Shown one piece after another: positions 19,993 through 28,189 of a stretch of 46,022 nt of DNA. Numbering within the stretch: position 1 is the stretch's first letter; each line of letters begins with the position of its first letter. The DNA lies in assembly GCF_000826545.1 (NCBI RefSeq), contig NZ_CDME01000005.1, forward strand, positions 1 to 46,022, read 5' to 3'. The notes beneath the pieces are model-generated. The model saw nothing but the letters and a program-made list of their open reading frames with translations. It was not told the origin of the DNA and did not search any database. The position numbers and the translations under genes were made by a program. This DNA is from Kibdelosporangium sp. MJ126-NF4. Lineage in GTDB: Bacteria > Actinomycetota > Actinomycetes > Mycobacteriales > Pseudonocardiaceae.

Positions 19993-21393
19993 CTAGCGCT
20001 GGGGGGATTTCCTGGTGCCGGAGTTACCGGTCTGCCGGGTGTTCGGCTGTCCCGAGTTGCCCCTGTTGATCTTGCCGACCGCCGGGTTGATCGCGGTGGC
20101 CGACGAGTTGCCCGGACCCGCCGAATTGCCCTGCGCCGAGTTCCCTGAACCCGAATTGGCCTGCGCCGAGTTCCCTGGGGCGGACTTGTTCCCGGCGGGC
20201 TTGCCACCGGCTGGCTTGTTCGCGGCCGGGGTGCTCGCCGTCGGAGTTGTCGCGGCGGTTTTCTGGTCCGCTGGGCTGGTGGCAGGTGCGGTGGCTGCCT
20301 TGCCGTCGGCGGTGTCAGCCGTGGCCGGGGTGAGGTTCGACGCGGTCGGCTGGTCGGAGATGGCGGTGTCGGAAGTGGCGGGGTCGGAGACGTCGGGGTC
20401 GGTGTCGTCTGCCTCGAAGTGGCGGATCGCTTCCTGCACCGCGTCGTTGGTCGCCGCGAGGCGTTTCGCGATCTGGTCGCGCAGCGAGATGAGCTGCCTG
20501 GTCGACGTGTCCGCCGCGGTTTGCTTCTGCTCCGCCTTCGTCAGGATCTCCGACGCTATCTCCTCGGCTCCCGCCTTCGTCTCCGCCGCCACCCGCTCGG
20601 CTTCCGTTTGCTGGTCGGCGAGCTTCTTCGCCGTTTCCTCGTTCAGCTTCGTGCGCGCTGCCGTCGCGTCCTCGTCGAGTTTCGCCCGGGCCGCCGCCGC
20701 GTCGCGGTCGACTGCCTCCGCCGCGCGCTTGGCCTCGGCGACGATCTTCGCCGCTTCCGTGCGGGCCTCGGTCATCAGTTGGGTGTGCTCCGCCGTCAGC
20801 TTCGCCTTCAACTGGTCGAACTCGACGTCGAGGTCGTTGTTGTGCTTGGTGTACTTGTCTTCGAGCTCCTTGCGCCTGCGGTCGAGCTCGGCCATCTTCG
20901 CGTCGTGCTGCGCCTGCAGCTCGCCGGACAGCGCGTCCGCCTTCGCACGGATCTTTCCCGCGTACTTGTCCGCGTCGTCGCGGATCTTCACCGCGTACTT
21001 GTCCGCGTCGAAGCGGGTTTCCGTGTTGTACTTGTCGGCTTTCGCGCGCAACTCGGCGACGTGTTCCTCGCCGGTGCGGCGCAGCTCGGCCACTTCCTCC
21101 TCAGCCAGGCGCATCATCTCGCGCACGCGCTCGGTCATTGCCGTGGCGCTGCTGGGGTTTGTCGCCATCCGTTCGAGTCGGCCCTTGGTGTCCGACAGCT
21201 CCTGCTGCGCGTAGTTCAGGGCTTTTGTCAGCTCCGCCACGCGGGCGTTGGCCTCGTCGCGGCCGATCGCCGCATCCTTCAGGTCGCTGACGAGCCCGGT
21301 GACGCGTTCGTTCACCTGCTTCTTGTTGTACCCGTTCAGCGCGGAATCGAAGTAGGCGGACGTGGACTTCTGGGACTCGTTGGCAACGGCCAT
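19993..21393 (-). CDS. DivIVA-like long coiled-coil protein with low-complexity tail
   Basis: 466 residues. The N-terminus (residues 10-45) has SALNGYNKKQVNERVTGL, similar to the membrane-binding DivIVA/Wag31 and Scy/FilP start GY..xQV. Residues 45-325 are almost pure charged coiled coil, including 12-residue repeats around (D/K)ADKY. The last 120 residues are disordered: acidic DTDPDVSDP, then Thr/Ala-rich and finally Asn/Gly/Ser-rich with a 10-residue repeat of the GNSAQ(A/G)NSG type. This suggests a cytoskeletal or polar scaffold. The 3' DNA carries an exact 17-bp repeat (20131-20147 and 20161-20177). It is not homologous enough to name as Wag31. Confidence 0.75.
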   Translation of the reverse strand: MAVANESQKSTSAYFDSALNGYNKKQVNERVTGLVSDLKDAAIGRDEANARVAELTKALNYAQQELSDTKGRLERMATNPSSATAMTERVREMMRLAEEEVAELRRTGEEHVAELRAKADKYNTETRFDADKYAVKIRDDADKYAGKIRAKADALSGELQAQHDAKMAELDRRRKELEDKYTKHNNDLDVEFDQLKAKLTAEHTQLMTEARTEAAKIVAEAKRAAEAVDRDAAAARAKLDEDATAARTKLNEETAKKLADQQTEAERVAAETKAGAEEIASEILTKAEQKQTAADTSTRQLISLRDQIAKRLAATNDAVQEAIRHFEADDTDPDVSDPATSDTAISDQPTASNLTPATADTADGKAATAPATSPADQKTAATTPTASTPAANKPAGGKPAGNKSAPGNSAQANSGSGNSAQGNSAGPGNSSATAINPAVGKINRGNSGQPNTRQTGNSGTRKSPQR

Positions 21394-21627
21394 TCCACCA
21401 CTTTAGTGAATCCCTCGATCGTGCACCCTGTGAGGTGTGCCCCGCTGGTGGTAGCGATCTTGGGCCGGATGGCTCAGTGGTGGTCACCTCGTCGACTGAC
21501 GCGCTTGCGGTCCGTGAGGCGGCACTCCCGGCGCCCGAATTAGCCCTAATGGTTCAGACCTGTCCGACCCGGGTCGTTTACCCTGTGTCCACACCCGTAC
21601 GCGGCGTGGCGGGAAGTAGGCCGCACT

Positions 21628-22455
21628 ATGTCGGATTACCGGCACACGGTTGTCCTGCGTTGCGTGGACGGCTTGTTGAGGGATGCGCTCGCCAACTGGA
21701 TAGCGTCACTACCCGGATACCTGGTCGCCGGAGCGGCGGCGACGGGCGATGGTCTGCTGCGGCTCTGCGCGCTGAGATCGCCCGACACGGCAGTGGTCGA
21801 ACTGCGTTCGGCCGATCCCGACGAGCTGCAGTTCGTCGGCGAACTGCGGACGGTTCGCAGCGAACCCCAGATCGTCGGCCTGCACCGCGCGCTGGACGCG
21901 CGAAGTCTCGCCTTCCTGCACCACGCTGGTGTCCACCGGCTGGTCAGTACGCGGTTCGGCGTCGCGGGACTGCGAGACGCGCTGGCCGACGCCGAAGGCG
22001 GCTGGCGACCCGCGAGCCCCGGACACGGCCTGAGCGGACGCGAACTGGAGATCCTCGCGCTGATCTGCGCGGGCTGCTCGGCCGCGGAGATCGCCGCGGA
22101 ACTGGGCATCAGCCCGCACACCGTGACCAACCACAAACGCCGGATCTTCGCCAAGCTGGACGTGCAGAGCCGCACGCAGGCGACGGCCGAGGTCGGCAGG
22201 CTGGGTATGCGGTTACCCGGGGAGTTGTCCAGGAGCCCCGGCGGTGACGCGCCGCGCAACCTGACCAAACGCGAACGCGACATCCTCGACTCCATCGCGA
22301 GAGGGGAGTCGGTCAGGCAGACCGCGCAGGCGCTCGGGATCGCCATCAAGACCGTCCAAAGCGAACAGCGTCAGCTGTTCTCCAAGCTCAGCGCCCGCAA
22401 CAGGCCGCAGGCACTGACCAACGCGCGTGGCTTCGGCCTGGTCGATTCCACCTGA
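21628..22455 (+). CDS. Transcriptional regulator with pseudo-receiver and two LuxR HTH domains
   Basis: 275 residues. Residues 7-120 resemble a response-regulator receiver, but the phospho-acceptor Asp position reads TAVVELRSAD, with Glu instead of Asp. Residues 135-190 are a LuxR HTH (LSGRELEILALICAG...ISPHTVTNHKRRIFAKL). Residues 211-268 are a second LuxR HTH (LTKRERDILDSIARG...IKTVQSEQRQLFSKL). Two tandem HTH domains in one chain are unusual. The gene precedes pyc by about 100 bp. Its targets are unknown; pyc is a candidate by position only. Confidence 0.85.
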   Translation: MSDYRHTVVLRCVDGLLRDALANWIASLPGYLVAGAAATGDGLLRLCALRSPDTAVVELRSADPDELQFVGELRTVRSEPQIVGLHRALDARSLAFLHHAGVHRLVSTRFGVAGLRDALADAEGGWRPASPGHGLSGRELEILALICAGCSAAEIAAELGISPHTVTNHKRRIFAKLDVQSRTQATAEVGRLGMRLPGELSRSPGGDAPRNLTKRERDILDSIARGESVRQTAQALGIAIKTVQSEQRQLFSKLSARNRPQALTNARGFGLVDST

Positions 22456-22557
22456 TGGACACGCCCGCATGACATGGGTCACCACTTGCCGTGCCTCGGA
22501 TGCCTCCGACCGGTAGCGTTCTCCGGACGACACGCGCGACCAGGAGGTATCCGGGCG

Positions 22558-25500
22558 ATGTTCCGAAAGATACTCGTCGCCAACCGCGGCGAGATCGCCA
22601 TCAGGGCGTTTCGTGCAGGCTATGAGCTTGGCGCCGGAACGGTTGCCGTCTTTCCTTACGAGGACCGCAATTCGCTGCACAGACTGAAGGCCGACGAGGC
22701 GTACCAGATCGGTGCGCAAGGCCATCCAGTACGCGCGTACTTGTCGGTGGACGAAATCGTGAAGGCCGCTCGCCGATCCGGGGCGGACGCGGTGTACCCC
22801 GGCTACGGCTTCCTGTCGGAGAATCCCGACCTGGCGCGCGCCTGCGCCGAGGCCGGGATCACCTTCGTCGGCCCGACCACCGAGGTGCTGGAGCTGACCG
22901 GCAACAAGGCCAGGGCGGTCGCCGCCGCCAAGGCCGCGGGGCTGCCCGTGCTCCAGTCGTCCCCGCCGTCGTCCGATGTGGACGAGCTGGTCGCCGCGGC
23001 CGACGGGATCGGGTTCCCGGTCTTCGTCAAGGCCGTCGCCGGTGGTGGCGGCCGCGGTATGCGCCGGGTGGAGCAGGCGAGCGTGCTGCGCGAGTCGATC
23101 GAGGCCGCGATGCGCGAGGCCGAGTCGGCGTTCGGCGACGCCACCGTCTTCCTCGAACAGGCCGTTGTCGACCCGCGGCACATCGAGGTGCAGATCCTCG
23201 CGGACGGCACCGGCGAGGTGATGCACCTGTTCGAGCGCGACTGTTCGATGCAGCGCCGCCACCAGAAGGTGATCGAGCTGGCGCCCGCTCCGAACATCTC
23301 CCAGGAGCTGCGCGAGCGGATCTGCGGCGACGCGGTCAACTTCGCCAAGCACATCGGCTACCGCAACGCCGGTACGGTCGAGTTCCTACTCGACCCGGCG
23401 GGCAACCACGTCTTCATCGAGATGAACCCCCGCATCCAGGTCGAGCACACGGTCACCGAAGAGGTCACCGACGTCGACCTCGTCCAGTCGCAGCTGCGGA
23501 TCGCCGCCGGTGAGACGCTCGCGGACCTCGGGCTGAGCCAGGACACCGTGCGGCTGCGCGGTTTCGCCATGCAGTGCCGGATCACCACCGAGGACCCGGC
23601 CAACGGGTTCCGCCCGGACACCGGGATGATCAGCGCCTACCGGTCACCCGGTGGCGCGGGCATCCGGCTCGACGGCGGCACGGCCTTCGCGGGTACCGAG
23701 ATCAGCGCGCACTTCGACTCGATGCTGGTCAAGCTGACCTGCCGGGGCCGCAACCTGGAGACGGCCGTCGCCAGGGCGCGCCGCGCGGTCGCCGAGTTCC
23801 GGATCCGCGGTGTGGCCACCAACATCCCGTTCCTCCAGGCGGTTCTGGACGACCCGGACTTCCGCGCGGGCCGGATCACCACCAGCTTCATCGAGCAGCG
23901 GCCGTACCTGCTGACCGCGCGCAGCTCCGCCGACCGCGGCACGAAACTGCTGTCCTACCTCGCGGACGTCACGGTCAACAAGCCACACGGCGAGCGGCCG
24001 AGGTTCGTCGACCCGGCGGAGAAACTGCCGGAGGTCGAGCTCAACGGCGCCCCGCCCGCAGGCTCGAAGCAGAAGCTGACCGAGCTCGGGCCTGAGGGAT
24101 TCGCGCGCTGGCTGCGGGAGGCCAAGCTGGTCGGCGTCACCGACACGACCTTCCGCGACGCACACCAGTCGCTGCTGGCCACGAGGGTGCGCAGCAAGGA
24201 CCTGCTCGCGGTGGCGCCCTACGTGGCGCACACCATGCCCGAGCTGCTCTCGGTCGAGTGCTGGGGCGGCGCGACCTACGACGTCGCACTGCGCTTCCTG
24301 GCCGAGGACCCGTGGGAGCGGCTGGCGAAACTCCGCGAGGCCATCCCGAACATCTGCACGCAGATGCTGCTGCGCGGCCGCAACACCGTCGGGTACACGC
24401 CGTACCCGACGGCGGTGACGCAGAAGTTCGTCCAGGAGGCGACGAAGACCGGGATCGACATCTTCCGGATCTTCGACGCGCTCAACGACGTCGAGCAGAT
24501 GCGCCCGGCGATCGACGCCGTCCGGGAGACCGGGACGGCCGTCGCCGAGGTGTCGCTGTGCTACACGTCCGACCTGTCCGACCCGGGTGAGCAGCTGTAC
24601 ACACTGGACTACTACCTCAAGCTCGCCGAGCAGATCGTCGGCGCGGGCGCGCACGTGCTCGCGGTCAAGGACATGGCGGGCCTGCTGCGCCCGCCCGCGG
24701 CGGCGAAACTGATCACCGCGCTGCGCAAGGAGTTCGACCTGCCGGTCCACCTGCACACGCACGACACGGCCGGTGGCCAGCTCGCGACGTACCTCGCGGC
24801 CATCCAGTCCGGTGTGGACGCGGTGGACGGCGCGACCGCGTCGATGTCCGGCACGACCTCCCAGCCGTCGCTCTCGGCGATCGTGGCCGCGACCGACCAC
24901 AGCGAGCGGGAGACCGGGCTGAGCCTGCAGGCGGTGTCCGACCTCGAGCCGTACTGGGAGATCGTGCGCCGGGTGTACTACCCGTTCGAGGCCGGTCTGC
25001 CCGGCCCGACCGGCCGGGTGTACCTGCACGAGATCCCCGGCGGGCAGCTGTCGAACCTGCGCACGCAGGCCAAGGCACTCGGACTGGGCGACCGGTTCGA
25101 GGACATCGAGACGATGTACGCGGCCGCCGACCGGATGCTCGGCCACCTGATCAAGGTGACCCCGTCGTCCAAGGTGGTCGGTGACCTGGCGCTGCACCTG
25201 GTCGGCGCGGGCGTCGACCCGAAGGAGTTCGAGGCCGACCCCGGCCGGTTCGACATCCCGGACTCGGTGATCGGCTTCCTGCACGGCGAACTGGGCGACC
25301 CGGCCGGTGGCTGGCCGGAACCGTTCCGCACCAAGGCGTTGCGCGGCCGGTCGGCGCCGAAGGGCGTCACCGAGCTGACCGACGACGACAAGAAGGACCT
25401 GGAGAAGGACCCGCGCGGCACGCTGAACAGGCTGCTGTTCCCGGGGCCGACCAAGGAGTTCCGCACGCACCGCGAGCAGTACGGCGACACGTCGGTGCTG

Positions 25501-25935
25501 GCGAGCAAGGACTTCTTCTACGGCCTGCGGCCCGCGCAGGAGTACCCGGTCGACCTGGAGCAGGGTGTCCGGCTGCTGATCGAGCTCGAAGCTGTCGGTG
25601 AGGCGGACGAGCGCGGCATGCGGACCGTGATGGCGACCCTGAACGGCCAGCTGCGGCCGATTCCGGTGCGGGACCGGTCGATCGCGTCCAATCTGCCGGT
25701 CGCGGAGAAGGCCGAGAAGGGCAACCAGAACCAGGTGCCCGCGCCGTTCGCGGGCGTGGTCACGCTCGCTGTCGGCGAGGGCGACGAGGTCGAGGCCGGT
25801 GCCACGGTCGCCACGATCGAGGCGATGAAGATGGAGGCCGCGATCACCGCGCCGAAGGCGGGCAAGGTACAGCGGCTGGCGATCGGGTCGGTGCAGCAGG
25901 TGGAAGGCGGAGACCTGCTGATAGTCCTGAGCTGA
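22558..25935 (+). CDS. pyc: Pyruvate carboxylase
   Basis: ATP- and biotin-dependent carboxylation of pyruvate to oxaloacetate. 1125 residues from ATG 22558, with AGGAGG at 22542-22547. Residues 1-450 are biotin carboxylase (ILVANRGEIAIRAFRAG, glycine-rich GGGGRGMRRV, EMNPRIQVEHTVTEEVT). Residues about 530-820 are the carboxyltransferase barrel (DTTFRDAHQSLLATRVR, AVKDMAGLLRP, HLHTHDTAGG). The last 75 residues are the biotin carrier with EAMKMEAAI holding the biotinyl Lys. The single-chain form is the usual actinobacterial enzyme. It is followed by a strong terminator. Confidence 0.97.
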   Translation: MFRKILVANRGEIAIRAFRAGYELGAGTVAVFPYEDRNSLHRLKADEAYQIGAQGHPVRAYLSVDEIVKAARRSGADAVYPGYGFLSENPDLARACAEAGITFVGPTTEVLELTGNKARAVAAAKAAGLPVLQSSPPSSDVDELVAAADGIGFPVFVKAVAGGGGRGMRRVEQASVLRESIEAAMREAESAFGDATVFLEQAVVDPRHIEVQILADGTGEVMHLFERDCSMQRRHQKVIELAPAPNISQELRERICGDAVNFAKHIGYRNAGTVEFLLDPAGNHVFIEMNPRIQVEHTVTEEVTDVDLVQSQLRIAAGETLADLGLSQDTVRLRGFAMQCRITTEDPANGFRPDTGMISAYRSPGGAGIRLDGGTAFAGTEISAHFDSMLVKLTCRGRNLETAVARARRAVAEFRIRGVATNIPFLQAVLDDPDFRAGRITTSFIEQRPYLLTARSSADRGTKLLSYLADVTVNKPHGERPRFVDPAEKLPEVELNGAPPAGSKQKLTELGPEGFARWLREAKLVGVTDTTFRDAHQSLLATRVRSKDLLAVAPYVAHTMPELLSVECWGGATYDVALRFLAEDPWERLAKLREAIPNICTQMLLRGRNTVGYTPYPTAVTQKFVQEATKTGIDIFRIFDALNDVEQMRPAIDAVRETGTAVAEVSLCYTSDLSDPGEQLYTLDYYLKLAEQIVGAGAHVLAVKDMAGLLRPPAAAKLITALRKEFDLPVHLHTHDTAGGQLATYLAAIQSGVDAVDGATASMSGTTSQPSLSAIVAATDHSERETGLSLQAVSDLEPYWEIVRRVYYPFEAGLPGPTGRVYLHEIPGGQLSNLRTQAKALGLGDRFEDIETMYAAADRMLGHLIKVTPSSKVVGDLALHLVGAGVDPKEFEADPGRFDIPDSVIGFLHGELGDPAGGWPEPFRTKALRGRSAPKGVTELTDDDKKDLEKDPRGTLNRLLFPGPTKEFRTHREQYGDTSVLASKDFFYGLRPAQEYPVDLEQGVRLLIELEAVGEADERGMRTVMATLNGQLRPIPVRDRSIASNLPVAEKAEKGNQNQVPAPFAGVVTLAVGEGDEVEAGATVATIEAMKMEAAITAPKAGKVQRLAIGSVQQVEGGDLLIVLS

Positions 25936-25939
25936 CTGG

Positions 25940-25978
25940 GCGCTTCGGCTGTCCGGCCCGACCGGGCAGCCGAAGCGC
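25940..25978 (+). terminator. Terminator after pyc
   Basis: Arms 25940-25956 and 25962-25978 pair over 17 bp with a single G-U wobble and a 5-nt loop. It has no T-tract, which is common in high-GC actinobacteria. It separates pyc from the signal-peptidase operon. Confidence 0.8.
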
Positions 25979-26009
25979 TAGGCTGCCCCCAGTTTCCGAC
26001 TGGGGGCAG
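25979..26009 (+). promoter_or_regulatory. -10 box and Shine-Dalgarno-sequestering hairpin before the signal-peptidase pair
   Basis: TAGGCT at 25979-25984 fits a -10 box. A perfect 11-bp hairpin (25983-25993 with 25999-26009, loop TTCCG) ends 4 nt before the GTG start at 26014. The only purine-rich ribosome-binding candidate, GGGGG (26002-26006), lies in the 3' arm, so folding would hide it. If transcription starts near 25990 only part of the hairpin would form; the true start site decides. Confidence 0.5.
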
Positions 26010-26013
26010 TGAA

Positions 26014-26688
26014 GTGCGAAAAATCCTCGTTCCGGTGGCTGTGATGATGGTGGGAGCCCTCATCGTGGTCGCCTCTCTTGCGATCAGCGCGTTCGCCTAC
26101 CAGAGGGTGATCGTGCCCGCGGGCGGGATGGAACCGACACTGAGCCGGGGCGACCGGTTGTCGGTCAGGAACGTTTCCGGCGACCAGGTCCGGCGTGGCG
26201 ACGTGATCGTCTTCTCAGCAACCGCATGGGACGGGGACTACGACCTGGTCAAGCGAGTCGTGGGAGTCGGCGGCGACACGATCGAGTGCTGCGAGGCGAA
26301 GTACCGCATCGTGGTGAACGGCCGGGGGATCACCGAGGAGTACATCGGGACCGGCGAGGGGGAGCACCCGAACTGGAAGTACACCGCGAAAGTTGAGCAG
26401 GGGCAGGTCTGGGTGCTCGGCGACAACCGTGGTAACTCGCGTGATTCCCGCAATGAGATCGCTGGTCCGACCCGTGGCGGTGTTCCGGTCGGCGACATCA
26501 AGGGCATCGTGGTCCGGTCGGGTGGCAACGACATCCGCACCACGGCGTTCATCCGGGCGGGCTTGGCGGGCGAGCCGTTCAAGGACGAACTCGACAAGTG
26601 GACTTACGTGCTGCTCGGGGTGGGTGGCGTGCTGTTCGTCGGCGGGATCGGCTGGCTGCTGGTGGCGGTTCGACGGCGCGGTGCGTGA
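26014..26688 (+). CDS. Signal peptidase I-fold protein lacking the catalytic Ser (Lys retained)
   Basis: 224 residues, S26 family with an N-terminal membrane segment (residues 4-28) and a C-terminal one (197-218), the two-anchor form of actinobacterial SPase I. Box C RRGDVIVFS, box D LVKRVVGVGGD with the general-base Lys at K80, and box E LGDNRGNSRDSR are intact. Box B reads AGGMEPTL, so the nucleophile position (Ser in SMEPT) is Gly38. Hydrolysis by the normal mechanism is therefore not expected. The paired Cys (ECCE, residues 92-93) are as in other actinobacterial enzymes. The stop overlaps the next ATG as TGATG. It begins the operon behind a hairpin. Confidence 0.9.
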   Translation: MRKILVPVAVMMVGALIVVASLAISAFAYQRVIVPAGGMEPTLSRGDRLSVRNVSGDQVRRGDVIVFSATAWDGDYDLVKRVVGVGGDTIECCEAKYRIVVNGRGITEEYIGTGEGEHPNWKYTAKVEQGQVWVLGDNRGNSRDSRNEIAGPTRGGVPVGDIKGIVVRSGGNDIRTTAFIRAGLAGEPFKDELDKWTYVLLGVGGVLFVGGIGWLLVAVRRRGA

Positions 26689-27362
26689 TGCGAGGGATTC
26701 TCCTGCCGGTGGCCGGGATGATGGTCGGCATCCTCCTCGGGATCGCTTCCCTCGTGATCAACCTGGTTGCGTACGAGCGGACCGTCGATCCCTCGATGTC
26801 GATGACACCGACGATCGCGCCCGGTGCCACGCTGCAGGTCCGCCGCGTTCCCGGAGACCAGGTCCGGCGCGGTGACGTGATCGTTTTCTCCACTGCCGCG
26901 TGGGAGGGCGACGACGAGGTGGTCGGACGGGTCGTTGCCCTCGGCGGCGACACAGTCCAGTGCTGCGAGTCGCAGCGTCGCATCGTGGTGAACGAGCACG
27001 CAGTCACCGAGGACTACGTCGCAACCGGCGAGGGCAGGCACCGGAACCGGAAGTACAGGGTGGGAGTTCTCCCCGGGCACGTCTGGGTGCTCGGGGACAA
27101 CCGCGGCAAAGCCACCGATTCCCGCGACGAGATCGGCGGGGCGACCGGCGGTGGGGTTCCCCTCGGCGACATCCGCGGTGTCGTCGTCAAGGCAGCCGGC
27201 CATCGCGTCGCCACCAGGGCTTTCGTCCGGGCGGGCCTGCCGGGCGAGCCGTTCGAGGACGAGCTTGATCACTGGGTCTACGTCATTCTGGTCAGCGGCG
27301 GCGTGCTGTTCGTCGGCGGCATCGTCTGGCTGCTCGTCGTGATTCGAAAGCGTGGTGTGTGA
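26688..27362 (+). CDS. Signal peptidase I-fold protein lacking the catalytic Lys (Ser retained)
   Basis: 224 residues, aligning without a gap to the preceding protein at about 60 % identity by hand count, so a tandem duplicate. Two membrane segments lie at residues 4-28 and 197-218. Box B is SMSMTPT with the nucleophile at S38. Box D reads VVGRVVALGGD, with Gly80 in place of the general-base Lys. Box E LGDNRGKATDSR is intact. No His is at the Lys position, so it is not an ER-type Ser/His enzyme. The start ATG 26688 overlaps the upstream stop, and its own stop overlaps the arginase-fold ATG, again TGATG. Confidence 0.9.
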   Translation: MRGILLPVAGMMVGILLGIASLVINLVAYERTVDPSMSMTPTIAPGATLQVRRVPGDQVRRGDVIVFSTAAWEGDDEVVGRVVALGGDTVQCCESQRRIVVNEHAVTEDYVATGEGRHRNRKYRVGVLPGHVWVLGDNRGKATDSRDEIGGATGGGVPLGDIRGVVVKAAGHRVATRAFVRAGLPGEPFEDELDHWVYVILVSGGVLFVGGIVWLLVVIRKRGV

Positions 27363-28138
27363 TGCGGATTCATGCTGTGCCGCAACGACAGGGTGCACTG
27401 GTCGACAAGGCTCGCCTGCTGCCCGCGGGCTGCCTGGCGTTGAGCAGGCTGGCGGGGGACGTCGCCGGGATCACTCCCCACGTCGTGCCTGTGTCCACCG
27501 AGGACTCCCCTGCGGTGGACGGCGTCGCCAACCGGGCCGCGTTGATCGTCAACCGGACCGCGCACCTGGCGGCTCTCGAAGCGCCACAGGGCCCGGTGCT
27601 GACGATCGGCGGCGACTGCGGCTCGGACGTCGTGCCGATCGGCGTTGCCCGGTTCCGGTACGGCGCGAACCTTGGTGTGGCGTGGTTCGACGCGCACCCG
27701 GACCTGAACACGCCCGAAACCTCGCCGTCCGGCGCGTTCCACGGCATGGCGTTGCGTGCGTTGTTCGGCGAAGGCGACCCGGAGTTCGCGGCGAGCCCGG
27801 CCTTGCGGCCGGGTAACGCCGTTCTCATCGGCGCCCGCTCGATCGACGCGGGCGAGCAGGCCGCCATCGACCGTGGGCTGGTCACATCGGACTCGTTCCC
27901 CGGCGAATACCTCTACCTGCACGTCGACCTGGACGTTCTCGACCCCGGCGAGTTCGGCGGCGCGACCTACCCGGAGCCGGACGGCCTGACGATCGCCGAG
28001 GTGGTCGCCGCGATCGACGGGATCCCGGTCCCGGTCGTCGGCGCCGGGATCACCGAGTGCGCGACCGCCGACGAGGCCGAGCTGCGCAAGCTCACCCCGG
28101 TCATCGAGGCGGTGACACGAGCTCTGCGGCGCGGGTGA
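27362..28138 (+). CDS. Arginase/agmatinase-fold (ureohydrolase superfamily) protein
   Basis: 258 residues. Binuclear-metal motifs are seen in order: LTIGGDCGSD, AWFDAHPDLN, FHGMAL, and HVDLDVLDP. The first motif has Cys where classical arginases have the Mn-binding His (GGDH), a variant I believe also occurs in other actinobacterial family members. The substrate could be a guanidino compound or a formimino derivative; it cannot be fixed here. Its ATG overlaps the stop of the second signal-peptidase paralogue, so it is translated with that pair, an unexpected partnership of membrane and cytosolic proteins. Confidence 0.82.
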   Translation: MRIHAVPQRQGALVDKARLLPAGCLALSRLAGDVAGITPHVVPVSTEDSPAVDGVANRAALIVNRTAHLAALEAPQGPVLTIGGDCGSDVVPIGVARFRYGANLGVAWFDAHPDLNTPETSPSGAFHGMALRALFGEGDPEFAASPALRPGNAVLIGARSIDAGEQAAIDRGLVTSDSFPGEYLYLHVDLDVLDPGEFGGATYPEPDGLTIAEVVAAIDGIPVPVVGAGITECATADEAELRKLTPVIEAVTRALRRG

Positions 28139-28189
28139 TCGGGCTATATCGGTTGGCGAGCTCGCTGCCAGCGCGTTATCAATTGCGGT

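Noticed and set aside
20015..21214. 399-codon hydrophobic frame on the plus strand opposite the coiled-coil gene
   Set aside because: The Ala/Ser/Leu-rich run is the complement of Glu/Lys/Ala coiled-coil codons and has no start context.
21463..21541. tRNA-like start (GATGGCTCAGTGGTGG) in the gap before the LuxR gene
   Set aside because: No matching T-arm (GGTTCGA) or acceptor pairing follows, so only the D-arm-like stretch is coincidental.
26014..27362. Treating both signal-peptidase genes as ordinary pseudogenes
   Set aside because: Both are full length without frameshift, share about 60 % identity, keep all other motifs and tight gene overlap, so decay alone is a poor explanation.
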